64,000 nt of DNA. It comes from an uncultured Gammaproteobacteria bacterium. Lineage in GTDB: Bacteria; Pseudomonadota; Gammaproteobacteria; UBA6429; Thiohalophilaceae. Position numbers and translations under genes: made by a program. The stretch covers positions 186,001 to 250,000 of the forward strand of contig CALBTB010000009.1 in NCBI GenBank assembly GCA_937967995.1. The letters are read 5' to 3'. The notes beneath the pieces were generated by a model, which saw only the letters and a list, made by a program, of their open reading frames with translations, did not search any database and was not told the origin of the DNA. Shown here piece after piece: positions 29,967-40,200 of the stretch (its first letter is position 1; every line of letters begins with the position of its first letter).

Positions 29967-31111
29967 TATACATAATAATTATATTGCTAATTGCTGCAAT
30001 GCTATATATAGCAGGCTTTATTCATAGAAATATCCATATTTGGTTTTTTCAATACATTGCTCAATTGTTTAGTCGTAAAGGCAACAATAATAAAATTCAG
30101 CATGTTCTGTTTTGTTTTGTCGATCACTATGAACCTTTGCTTGGTAAAGCATCTTTTGAAAAAGGAATGGAAAGGGTTAAATACTGGCAGAAGGAATATC
30201 CCAAGATTGCAATGAAATTCAAGGATTCAGATGGATGTTATCCCAGGCATACATTTTTTTATCCTGAAGAAGAATATCACAAGGAATATCTGGATGTTGT
30301 TTCAGAATTCTGCCAGCAAGATATCGGCGAAATTGAAATACATTTGCATCACGATAATGACACTGAAAATGGATTCAAAGATAAAATCAATTCATTCAAA
30401 AAGATATTGAGGGAAAGTCATGGTGCGCTTCCAGATTATGATGGTGATGCATATTTTGCATTTATACATGGCAATTGGGCGCTCGATAATTCCAGAAAGG
30501 ATGGAAAATGGTGTGGGCTTAACAATGAAATTACTCTGCTAAGAGATTTAAATTGTTATGCAGATTTTACATTACCGTCAGCACCGAGTGACACACAAAC
30601 GAAGACTATAAATAGTATCTACTATGCGACTGATGATCCAAATAAACCTAAATCACACGATAAAGGGGAGCTTGCAGAATATGGGCTTACCAAAAAAGGT
30701 GATTTAATGATAATACAGGGTCCGCTCACGTTAAACTGGAAAAATAGATCAAAAGGTGTGTGGCCCCGTATTGAAAGTGGTGATGTAACACCTTCTCCGG
30801 TACCAATAGAGCAAAGAGTGCGTTTATGGGTAAAAGCAGGTGTTCACGTAAAAGGAAAACCAGACTGGATTATTGTAAAGGTACATACACATGGCGCAGA
30901 TGAAATAAATTCGGAGTTCCTGTTTAAGGATAATGGATTTGAAAAAATATGGAGTACTTTAGATAGAGAATATAATGATAATGTTAACTACAAACTGCAT
31001 TATGTTTCCACTAGAGAATTATACAACATTATAAAGGCAATTGAATCCGGATGCGACGGTGAGCCAGGTGATTACAGAAATTATCATTTCCAAAAGCCAG
31101 CGTTTAAGTAG
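29963..31111 (+). CDS. Membrane-anchored NodB-like carbohydrate hydrolase/deacetylase relative
   Basis: The 382-aa protein starts with one hydrophobic helix (about residues 2-19) that would anchor it to the inner membrane. The rest looks like the glycoside hydrolase/deacetylase fold: HVLFCFVDHYEPLL in place of the FDD motif, EIEIHLHHDNDTE, FAFIHGNWALDNSR and KVHTHGADE. The histidine/aspartate-rich motifs suggest metal binding. I cannot name an activity. It overlaps the previous GT by four bases, and precedes a FemAB-type transferase. A periplasmic polymer-modifying role is inferred. Confidence 0.75.
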   Translation: MIYIIIILLIAAMLYIAGFIHRNIHIWFFQYIAQLFSRKGNNNKIQHVLFCFVDHYEPLLGKASFEKGMERVKYWQKEYPKIAMKFKDSDGCYPRHTFFYPEEEYHKEYLDVVSEFCQQDIGEIEIHLHHDNDTENGFKDKINSFKKILRESHGALPDYDGDAYFAFIHGNWALDNSRKDGKWCGLNNEITLLRDLNCYADFTLPSAPSDTQTKTINSIYYATDDPNKPKSHDKGELAEYGLTKKGDLMIIQGPLTLNWKNRSKGVWPRIESGDVTPSPVPIEQRVRLWVKAGVHVKGKPDWIIVKVHTHGADEINSEFLFKDNGFEKIWSTLDREYNDNVNYKLHYVSTRELYNIIKAIESGCDGEPGDYRNYHFQKPAFK

Positions 31112-31120
31112 TCAATTTAA

Positions 31121-32275
31121 ATGAGCTTACTACTGATTGATAATTTACAAGAACTGCAAGAACATCAAGATGAGATCAGTGAGTTTATATGTAGCGACTC
31201 GACTCAATCCAATATGTTCTCTTTACCAGAATTAATTGAATTATATATCAATCATCATCCGAATATACGCATATATTTATTTCTCTATACCGAAAATAGC
31301 AAGATTAGCTTATTCATTCCTTTTTATATTGAGAAAGAAGAATATGGGTTAAAATTAAGCATTAAAACTATTTATAAACTACAAGTTAAAACGCTAAAGT
31401 TATTTGGTAATTCTATTTCGTACAATAGAAATGTTAATCGAAATAATATCATCAATTATATTGCTGAGGCGATTGATAAAATCAAAGATAAATATGATTT
31501 TATAAGGATAAACGACGTAATAACTGATTCTATAGAATCAGAGATAAGTTCGCATTTACAAAATATTAATTCGGATTATGTGGAATGGAAAGACAAGGAA
31601 GAGGCAAGAAGATTTATTAAATTAGATAATGATATTGACACTTATCTTGGCTCAATGAAGAGGAAAGTTCGTTATAATCTTAAACGAAACATCAAGTTAT
31701 TCGAAACTGGCCATGGCAAACCACTATTAAGAAAAACAGTTAATCGCGATGAAGTCTCAAGTTTTCTGAATCACACTGAGGAGATATATAAAAAGACCTG
31801 GCAAGCAAATTCATTAGGTTATGAACAAAAGAATACGGATTATAATCATCGCAAGATGAGTTTAATATCGGAGTTAGGCAATCTTCGTTCATATGTTCTA
31901 TTCAAAGATAAAACTCCTGTTGCATTTGTAATTGGGTATCAGTTCAAGAATAATTATATATATCAGGATATCGGCTACGATCCTGCGTATAAAAAATGGA
32001 GTCCGGGCAGCGTGCTGTTATTTTTATTGATAGAAGAACTATTTTCTATTGATAAACCAGAATTGCTTGATTTTGGTTTTGGTGAAAATGACTATAAAAA
32101 AATATATGGGAACACTGAAAAAATATCGTCCAACATTTATATTTATAAGAAATATACAAAAGGCCATGCTGTCATATCAGCGCAAAAATTCCTGATGAAT
32201 ATTTATCGCCTTATACATAAATTACTGACATGGTTAAAAATAGATAGCTTTATTAGAAAATTGATTAAAAGGTGA
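31121..32275 (+). CDS. FemAB/GNAT-type acyltransferase (TIGR03019-like)
   Basis: A 384-aa protein with tandem GNAT-like folds (Acetyltransf_6). The central region reads SMKRKVRYNLKRNIKLFE and YVLFKDKTPVAFVIGYQFKNNYIYQDIGYDP, typical of FemAB-like acyltransferases; LLIEELFSIDKPELLDFGFGENDYKK closes the core. Related proteins in exosortase-type EPS loci probably transfer an acyl or aminoacyl group to the polymer. It is the last gene of the EPS operon; a 257-base AT-rich gap separates it from the NRPS/PKS genes. Confidence 0.85.
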   Translation: MSLLLIDNLQELQEHQDEISEFICSDSTQSNMFSLPELIELYINHHPNIRIYLFLYTENSKISLFIPFYIEKEEYGLKLSIKTIYKLQVKTLKLFGNSISYNRNVNRNNIINYIAEAIDKIKDKYDFIRINDVITDSIESEISSHLQNINSDYVEWKDKEEARRFIKLDNDIDTYLGSMKRKVRYNLKRNIKLFETGHGKPLLRKTVNRDEVSSFLNHTEEIYKKTWQANSLGYEQKNTDYNHRKMSLISELGNLRSYVLFKDKTPVAFVIGYQFKNNYIYQDIGYDPAYKKWSPGSVLLFLLIEELFSIDKPELLDFGFGENDYKKIYGNTEKISSNIYIYKKYTKGHAVISAQKFLMNIYRLIHKLLTWLKIDSFIRKLIKR

Positions 32276-32437
32276 GAACTAGAAAATTTAGTATATTATT
32301 ATGCTCTTAATAGATATGGATCAATGAGTCTTATTTAAGTACATATACAATATACTGAACTACAACTACAGGATAAAACACTATAACCAACTGAAATATA
32401 TAGAAAAAATATTATACACTGATTAAATTATATACAA

Positions 32438-32443
32438 TATAAT
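32438..32443 (+). promoter_or_regulatory. Possible -10 box upstream of the NRPS/PKS operon
   Basis: The 257-base gap 32276-32532 has no gene and is very AT-rich. A perfect TATAAT at 32438 sits 95 bases before the NRPS start, but no -35 sequence at 16-18 bp is convincing (TACACT). In such AT-rich DNA a chance match is likely. No terminator with a good stem is visible after 32275, so read-through from the EPS operon is possible. Confidence 0.25.
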
Positions 32444-32532
32444 AGAATTTATAATGAAATTAACAATTATAAAATATTCTGTGCATACATCAGAAAAGTA
32501 CACAATAAGAATCAGCTTCGGGGAATCTGTGC

Positions 32533-35500
32533 ATGTCACAATCAAATAATTGCGTTTTAATTGGCGAGCAATCGCTTTTGATACAATGCGCAGAAATATT
32601 GCTGGCAAGTGGTCAAAAAATTCAGCTAATCGTTAGTTCTGATGAAAGTATTATTAACTGGTCTGATAAAAATACAATCCGTTGTATTTCATTTCAAGAG
32701 TTACCAGAAGTAATTAAAAATCTCAAAGGCAATGTTGACTACTTGTTCAGCATAACAAATCTACAGTATTTATCGAATGACATATTGTCTATTCCTGCAA
32801 AACAGGCAATAAATTTTCATGATGGGCCATTACCAGAGTATGCCGGTTTAAACGTACCTGTATGGGCGATAATTAATGGTGAAACCGAACATGGCATAAC
32901 ATGGCATGAAATGAATGAGCAATTTGATAATGGCAGGATATTAAATAAAACCGTATTCCCGATTGAGCAAGATGAAACGGCATTTACATTAAATGCGAAA
33001 TGTTACGATGCTGCTATCGAGGGATTTAAGAAATTACTAAATGACATACTGAGCAATCAACTGATTCAGACAGAGCAGCAAAGCAATCATTTAAACTATT
33101 ACAAAAAGTGTCAAAAGCCGACGCAGGCACCACTAATCAGTTATACATCTGATGTAGAAGATGTAGATAAACTTGTACGCGCATTAAATTATGGTGGATA
33201 CTGGAATCCTGTCGGAATGCCAAAATTAATGATTGGTGAAAGTGTATATATAGTTACAGATGCTCAGATCATTAGCGATGAAAAACACCACCCTGGTGAA
33301 ATTATAGCAGTCGATACGAATCAGATAAGCATTGCGTTTGATAATGGAGTTGTTCGCTTTGAGACAGTCATTGATCTCAAAGGCGTAAAAAAGTCCCCGA
33401 TAGAAATAATAAAAAAAGAGAACTTATCTGTAGGTGATAAATTAAGTTGCTTAACGGATCATGAGTTGAGTGATATTACCAGACTCTCAGAGCTCTCATG
33501 CGCAAAAGAATTAAAAATCCTTGAGTCGTTGACAGCATATATGAAGCTGGAGTTACCATACACAAGCAATGTTGATATGGCATACGTTGAGCCAGATATT
33601 AGACATCATCAACTGGACATCAACAAACTCAAGTTCGACTCTTCAAAAAGCAATAAGCATGTAATCATCAGTTTAGTTACATTATTTTTATCTAAACTTT
33701 CATCTCAGGAATATTTCCATGTTGGCTACATAAGCGATAGCACACCTGACAAACTCGACGATCGATTTTTTGAGAAAAATGTACCTGTCCAGGTAAGAAT
33801 AGATAAGAAAAAGAAAGCTAAAGACGCGGTCAATTGTCTATTACCTATTTTTCAAAAAGAAGCGGAAGATACATTTTATGCGAAAGACTTGCTGTTTCGT
33901 CATCCAGCAACAAACGCAGGCGTCAAAGACTACACGTCGAGTAATTACAATGTAATTGTTTCTGCACGCAAATTGAGCGATTCTGAAATTGCTGATTACT
34001 GCAATGAAATAATTTTTACTGTTTCCGATGAAGGCGAGTGCCTGGATATCTATTTTAACAATAAAAAAGTAAGTGAAGAATCTATAAGCAGACTTACAAA
34101 GCAATTCCTTTATTTTGCTGATAGAGTGTCTTCAGATAAAGAATGTAGTATTGAGAAAATTAGTATATTGACAGATAGCGATAAGGAATCACTGAAGAGG
34201 TTGAATAATACTGCAGTCGAATACGATGAAACACAAAGCATCGTAAGTTTATTTGATGAACAAGTATCTGTTAGCCCGGACAGTCTTGCAGTATCTTTCG
34301 GCGATAATACAAAAACATATAGAGAGTTATTTAAACGTTCCAATCAATATGCAAATTTATTGATTGACCATGGTGTTGCGCCCAATCAATGTGTTGGCGT
34401 GTTATTGGATAGATCAGATGAAATGATTGCTGTGATGATGGGGATACTTAAATCCGGAGGATGTTATTTACCCCTTGACCCTGCCTATCCTGAAGACAGA
34501 ATCAGGTATATGATAAATGATGCCGATGTAAAGCTTGTTATTACGCAATCGGAATATACACATTACCTGACTGAAGAATCGAAAATATTTGACATCAACG
34601 CGCCAGGTGAAATGTCAGGTTACAGTGACAGCCCGCCGAGTATCAGTATTTCTCCAGATAATCTTGCTTATACCATCTATACATCGGGTTCTACAGGTAA
34701 TCCCAAAGGAGTCATGGTTGAACATAAGAATGTCATAAACTTTTTTCACGGCATGGATGATGTTATTAGCTATGAAAAAGGTGATACCTGGCTTTCAGTA
34801 ACCAGTATTTCATTCGACATTTCTGTTTTAGAAATTTTCTGGACATTGACACGAGGTCTCCATCTGGTTGTCTATTCTGACCCTAATAAATCAGCCGGGG
34901 AAATGAGCGGAAAATCACGCTATCCGGACATAAACATGGAATTTAGTTTCTTTTACTGGAACGTGGCTAATGAAAAAACAGTACAAGATGCAGATAAGTA
35001 CAGGCTTCTGCTCGAAAGTGCAAAGTATGGTGACAAAAATGATTTCGTGGCCATATGGACGCCTGAGCGCCATTTTCATTCATTTGGTGGATTATATCCC
35101 AATCCATCAGTCACCAGTGCGGCACTATCAACGATTACACAACAGATTAAATTAAGAGCAGGCAGCTGTGTATTACCATTACATCATCCAATCAGGGTCG
35201 TAGAAGAATGGTCGGTTGTCGATAATTTGTCTGGCGGCAGAGTTGGCATGGCTGTTGCCTCAGGGTGGCAACCTAATGACTTTATTATTAAACCCGAGAA
35301 TTATAAGAATTCCAAACAAGTTTTGTTTGACAATCTGGAAACTGTCAGGAAGTTATGGAGGGGAGAATCAGTTGAGTTTGAAAGTCCCGAAGGTAAAAAG
35401 CTGGACATTATTACTTTGCCAAGACCAGTTCAGGATGAATTACCAATTTGGGTGACGACTGCAGGTAATCCAGAAACATATAAGCAGGCTGCAGAAGCGG

Positions 35501-37221
35501 GCGCATATGTACTTACTCATTTATTAGGGCAATCAACTGAGGAATTATCTGAAAAAATCAAATTATACAGAGAAACCTGGAAAAAGTGTAATCACTCAGG
35601 TGGTGGTCATGTAACGTTGCTTTTGCATACCTTTATTACATCTGACGATGAAACTGCAAAAAATATCGCTCGTGAACCAATGAAAGACTATCTGAAAAGT
35701 GCCATGTTTCTTGTTAAAGCCGCTGCGTGGAACTTTCCTACCTTCAAGAAACTATCGGAAGAAAGTGGGAAAACGCTTGATGAATACTTCGAAACCATCT
35801 CCGATGAAGATCTCGATGCGCTTCTTGAATTTGCATATCAGAGGTATTCTCGTACCAGCGGCTTAATAGGTGATCCTGAAAACTGCTTGAATATGGTGGA
35901 TGAACTGAAAAATATTGGAGTCAATGAGATAGGATGTCTTATTGATTTTGGTCTAAATACCGATATTGTTCTTGATAATTTACAGTATATTAATTCATTA
36001 CGAATGATATCAAATGCAGGCCATGATAAAAAAGAAAATAAAATATATACGATTCCAGAGTTATTAGAAAAACATGATGTAACACATTTCCAATGTACAC
36101 CATCCATGGCGACGATGCTGGTTAATGATGATGAAGCCAAAAGCGGTTTATATAAACTGAAGCAGTTTATGGTTGGTGGAGAGGCTTTATCATATTCTCT
36201 CGCAAGTAAGTTAACTTCCAGTGTGTCTGGTAAAGTTACAAACATGTATGGACCAACAGAAACAACAATCTGGTCTACAACGTTTGACCTTGACGGTACA
36301 TACAATAGCGTTCCAATTGGAAGGCCAATTTCTAACACAAGAATATATATTGTTGACAAGGATTTGCAGCCATTGCCTTTCGGGTTTCCAGGAGAGCTTC
36401 TGATTGCTGGGGATGGAGTAGTCCGTGGATATCACAACAGGAAGGAATTAACTAATGACCGGTTTATTGAAGTGGATTATACCGGGCAACGGGAACGGGT
36501 CTATAGAACTGGTGATTTGGCAAAATATAGAGAAGATGGGGTTATTGAATACCTCGGTAGAATCGATAATCAGGTTAAACTCAGAGGATACAGAATAGAG
36601 CTAGGGGAAATTGAATCATTAATCCAGCAATTCGAATCTATTAACGCATGTGTTGTAGTATTAAGAGAAGATACTCCCGGAGATAAACGACTTGTTGCAT
36701 ATATACAGCCTAAAATGAATCAAAAGCCGGGCATAAAAGATATAAAAGAAAAACTTAAATCAGCTTTGCCTGATTTTATGTTGCCGTCAGAATTTGTCGT
36801 TTTATCAGTTTTCCCGTTAACACCAAATGGAAAAATTGACAGGAAGTCACTTCCTGCGCCTAGTTCAGAAAACAAGATCACCTCGAGACAGGAAGCCAAA
36901 CAGCCAGAAAACAAATTGCAGGAGAAAATATCCGCCATCTGGAAAGATGTATTGAATTTAGAAGAGATTGGAATAACAGATAATTTCTTTGATATAGGCG
37001 GGCATTCATTATTGGTGATTCAGATACTTGAGAAAATTAGAAATATTTCAGACAAAAATATAAAAATGACAGATATGTTTAAATATCCAACAATCAGATT
37101 ATTGAGCGATTATCTGGATAGTGATGACAATGACGTCAATGAATCACTTGCAAGTGGTCAGGCAAGAGCAGAGAAAAGAAAATCAGCAGCCAGTCGAAGA
37201 CGTAGATTAAAGCAGAAATAG
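32533..37221 (+). CDS. Loading NRPS: formyltransferase - truncated C - adenylation with inserted LLM monooxygenase - PCP
   Basis: A 1562-aa loading module. Residues about 1-290: formyltransferase-like domain (NFHDGPLPEYAGLNVP, His96; then a C-terminal barrel-like part). About 340-560: condensation-like remnant without HHxxxD. About 570-800 and 1165-1450: adenylation domain (YTIYTSGSTGNPKG; FDISVLEIF; NMYGPTETTIWST; GDLAKYREDG; catalytic Lys in PNGKIDRKSL), interrupted at about 802-1163 by a luciferase-like monooxygenase of the MupA/Atu3671 type (FVAIWTPERHFHSFGG, GGRVGMAVASGW). PCP with Ser1492 (DIGGHSLL). My reading of the specificity code is DILQMGMIWK, nearest the known glycine code. The C-terminal 25 residues are very basic, possibly a docking tail. 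Ribosome site GGGGA precedes the ATG. PKS follows after 13 bases. Confidence 0.9.
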   Translation: MSQSNNCVLIGEQSLLIQCAEILLASGQKIQLIVSSDESIINWSDKNTIRCISFQELPEVIKNLKGNVDYLFSITNLQYLSNDILSIPAKQAINFHDGPLPEYAGLNVPVWAIINGETEHGITWHEMNEQFDNGRILNKTVFPIEQDETAFTLNAKCYDAAIEGFKKLLNDILSNQLIQTEQQSNHLNYYKKCQKPTQAPLISYTSDVEDVDKLVRALNYGGYWNPVGMPKLMIGESVYIVTDAQIISDEKHHPGEIIAVDTNQISIAFDNGVVRFETVIDLKGVKKSPIEIIKKENLSVGDKLSCLTDHELSDITRLSELSCAKELKILESLTAYMKLELPYTSNVDMAYVEPDIRHHQLDINKLKFDSSKSNKHVIISLVTLFLSKLSSQEYFHVGYISDSTPDKLDDRFFEKNVPVQVRIDKKKKAKDAVNCLLPIFQKEAEDTFYAKDLLFRHPATNAGVKDYTSSNYNVIVSARKLSDSEIADYCNEIIFTVSDEGECLDIYFNNKKVSEESISRLTKQFLYFADRVSSDKECSIEKISILTDSDKESLKRLNNTAVEYDETQSIVSLFDEQVSVSPDSLAVSFGDNTKTYRELFKRSNQYANLLIDHGVAPNQCVGVLLDRSDEMIAVMMGILKSGGCYLPLDPAYPEDRIRYMINDADVKLVITQSEYTHYLTEESKIFDINAPGEMSGYSDSPPSISISPDNLAYTIYTSGSTGNPKGVMVEHKNVINFFHGMDDVISYEKGDTWLSVTSISFDISVLEIFWTLTRGLHLVVYSDPNKSAGEMSGKSRYPDINMEFSFFYWNVANEKTVQDADKYRLLLESAKYGDKNDFVAIWTPERHFHSFGGLYPNPSVTSAALSTITQQIKLRAGSCVLPLHHPIRVVEEWSVVDNLSGGRVGMAVASGWQPNDFIIKPENYKNSKQVLFDNLETVRKLWRGESVEFESPEGKKLDIITLPRPVQDELPIWVTTAGNPETYKQAAEAGAYVLTHLLGQSTEELSEKIKLYRETWKKCNHSGGGHVTLLLHTFITSDDETAKNIAREPMKDYLKSAMFLVKAAAWNFPTFKKLSEESGKTLDEYFETISDEDLDALLEFAYQRYSRTSGLIGDPENCLNMVDELKNIGVNEIGCLIDFGLNTDIVLDNLQYINSLRMISNAGHDKKENKIYTIPELLEKHDVTHFQCTPSMATMLVNDDEAKSGLYKLKQFMVGGEALSYSLASKLTSSVSGKVTNMYGPTETTIWSTTFDLDGTYNSVPIGRPISNTRIYIVDKDLQPLPFGFPGELLIAGDGVVRGYHNRKELTNDRFIEVDYTGQRERVYRTGDLAKYREDGVIEYLGRIDNQVKLRGYRIELGEIESLIQQFESINACVVVLREDTPGDKRLVAYIQPKMNQKPGIKDIKEKLKSALPDFMLPSEFVVLSVFPLTPNGKIDRKSLPAPSSENKITSRQEAKQPENKLQEKISAIWKDVLNLEEIGITDNFFDIGGHSLLVIQILEKIRNISDKNIKMTDMFKYPTIRLLSDYLDSDDNDVNESLASGQARAEKRKSAASRRRRLKQK

Positions 37222-37234
37222 GATAATATATCTT

Positions 37235-40200
37235 ATGAGTCATAGTTTTGATGATACAGATATTGCTGTTGTTGGAATGGCGTGTCGTGTTCCAGGTGCA
37301 AATAATATAGAGCAGTACTGGGAAAATCTATCAAATGGTATAGAATCCATCGAAATTTATGATAATAAATCATTGTTAGACAGCGGCGTTCCTGAAGATG
37401 TGCTTGATGATCCAAATTATGTGAAATCTGGTTGTCCATTGGACAACATGGAAATGTTTGATGCAGGATTCTTTGGTTTTAGCCCAAAAGATGCGGCGAT
37501 CATGGATCCACAGCATAGACATTTTTTAGAGGTCTCCTGGGAGGCGTTAGAACATGCCGGTTATGATCCAGAGTCTTATTCGGGTTCTATTGGTGTTTTT
37601 GCGGGTTCCGGGCACAATTCATACATGCCTTATAATTTATTCACTAACCCGGAACTGTTAGACAATGTTGGGTTGTTTCTGTTGCGTCATACATCAAACG
37701 ATAAGGATTTTTTAACGACACGGGCATCTTATTGTTTTGATTTAAAAGGTCCCAGTATTAATGTTCAAACTGCCTGTTCAACATCATTAGTTGCAACGCA
37801 TCTTGCAGTACAGAGTTTACTCGGCGGTGAATGTGACATGGCCCTGGCAGGGGGCGTTACCATTGAATTACCGCATAGAGTAGGTTATTTATATAAAGAA
37901 GGAGAAATATTATCCCCGGACGGTCATTGCCGCGCATTTGATGTAGATTCCAAAGGAACAATCTTCGGTAGCGGAGCAGGGGTCGTTGTACTTAAAAGAG
38001 CAGATGATGCAGTAAGCGATAATGATTCAATTTATGCAATTATAAAGGGCTCGGCAATTAACAATGATGGATCAAGCAAGGTTGGATACCTTGCCCCATC
38101 TGTCGATGGCCAGTCTGCTGCAATACTTGAGGCTCTTGAATTATCGAATGTACCAGCAGAATCTATCTCTTATGTCGAGACGCATGGTACAGGTACACCT
38201 GTGGGCGATCCAATTGAAATAGCAGCATTAACACAGGCATATAATACACAAACGGATAAAACGGGTTTTTGCGCAATTGGATCAGTCAAGACAAATATAG
38301 GCCACCTCGATACGGCTGCTGGTGTTGCTGGACTTATAAAAATAATCCTTTCACTTAAAAACAAAAAAATCCCGCCCAGTTTGAATTATAAAAAACCAAA
38401 CCCTGCAATTGATTTTGAGCATAGTCCGTTTTATGTTAATTCAAAATTGTCAGACTGGAAATCTAACACAACACCACGAAGAGCAGCAATAAATTCATTG
38501 GGCGTTGGTGGTACTAATTCACATATAATTATTGAGGAAGCGCCAGATACTATAAGTAGTGATGTTTCATTAAATAATCATCTTTTAGTTTTTTCCGCAA
38601 AAACAAAGTCATCTCTTAATAATTATAAAGAAAAATTAGCGGAATATTTAAATAACCATGCAGATATAAATATTACTGATGTTTCTTATACCCAGAGGAA
38701 TGGCCGTAAACCTATGAAATACAGGGCTGCATTATCGGCTCGCAATATCGATGAGGCAGTCAGCATATTAACGGAGTCTAAATCAGAATTTATAAACGAA
38801 TCAGAAGCAATTGAAAATCTCGAGAAAGTAACGTTTATGTTTACTGGCCAGGGATCACAATATTCGGGAATGAGTAAGCATCTGTACGAATCGGAAGAAC
38901 TGTACAGAAATGAAGTAAATAAATGTGTCGAAATAGCTAATAAATTTATTAATTCTGATATCAAGGAAATAATCTTCAGTTCTGAGTCTTCAGAAGATGT
39001 TAAAAATAGGCTAAACGATACTGAAATCACACAGCCGGCACTATTTATAGTCGAATATTGCCTGGCAAAATTATGGCAGTCCTGGGGTGTAATGCCTGAC
39101 TATATGATTGGCCATAGTATTGGTGAATATGTGGCAGCCTGTATTAGCAATGTCATAAACCTGGAAGATGCGATTAAACTTGTCTGTGCTCGTGGAAGGC
39201 TGATGAATAGTCTACCACGTGGTTCAATGTTAGTAGTTTCACTAGATAAAGAGGATATTCGCGGCTATCTAAACGAAGAAATTTCTTTGGCTGCTGCCAA
39301 TTCACCGGGGTTATGTGTCGTATCCGGTAAAGAAGAACACATTGAAGCTCTGGAAACAAAGCTGCAGAACAAGGACATAGGATGTCGTAAGTTAAAAACT
39401 TCTCACGCCTTTCACTCTGAAATGATGACCCCAATCCTGAGTACATTCAAGAGCGAGATGGGAGAAATGGAGTTTAATTCTCCCACAATACCGTTTGTAT
39501 CAAACCTTACAGGAGACTGGGCAGACGAACGCGTGACAAGCCCGGAATATTGGGCAGATCATCTGCGCAATACAGTATTATTTGAAGAAGGGATGAATAA
39601 AATACTGAGCATGCAACATGGCATGGCGCTAATAGAAATCGGTCCTGGCAATACTCTTAGCACATTTACTGCTGCTAATAATAATAAGAATGATAATCAT
39701 GTCATCATAAATTCATTACCACATCCTAAAAAGGACACTCAGGATGATCTGTTTATTTACAGCAATCTGGGTAAATTATGGTGTTCTGGATACTCTGTCG
39801 ATTGGAGTTATTATGATGGGGATAAAAAGTACAGCAGGATCGGACTACCAACATATTGTTTTGACCATCAAAAATACTGGATTACGCCAGGTGAAAAAGT
39901 AACTGAGAAGGCACATTCTTCCCGCCTGCACAAGAAAAATATAAATGAATGGTTGTATCAACCTGGGTGGAAGGCAAAGGCAATACCGAAAGTTAGTTTG
40001 CTTGATAAGAGCGCTAATATTTTACATTTCAGAAATACCACTGAATTTTCGACCGATTTACACAATGAGCTTCAGAAGATTGATGCAAATTTGATCACAG
40101 TAGAGAATGATGACAGTTACGCATCAGGAAATAATAAGTATTCTATCAATCTCACAAGTGAAGTCGATTGTAGACAATTATTTGAAGAGCTATCTAATAA

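Noticed and set aside
32276..32532. Possible small gene in the gap before the NRPS
   Set aside because: Only AT-rich sequence with short chance reading frames; no coding pattern or ribosome site.
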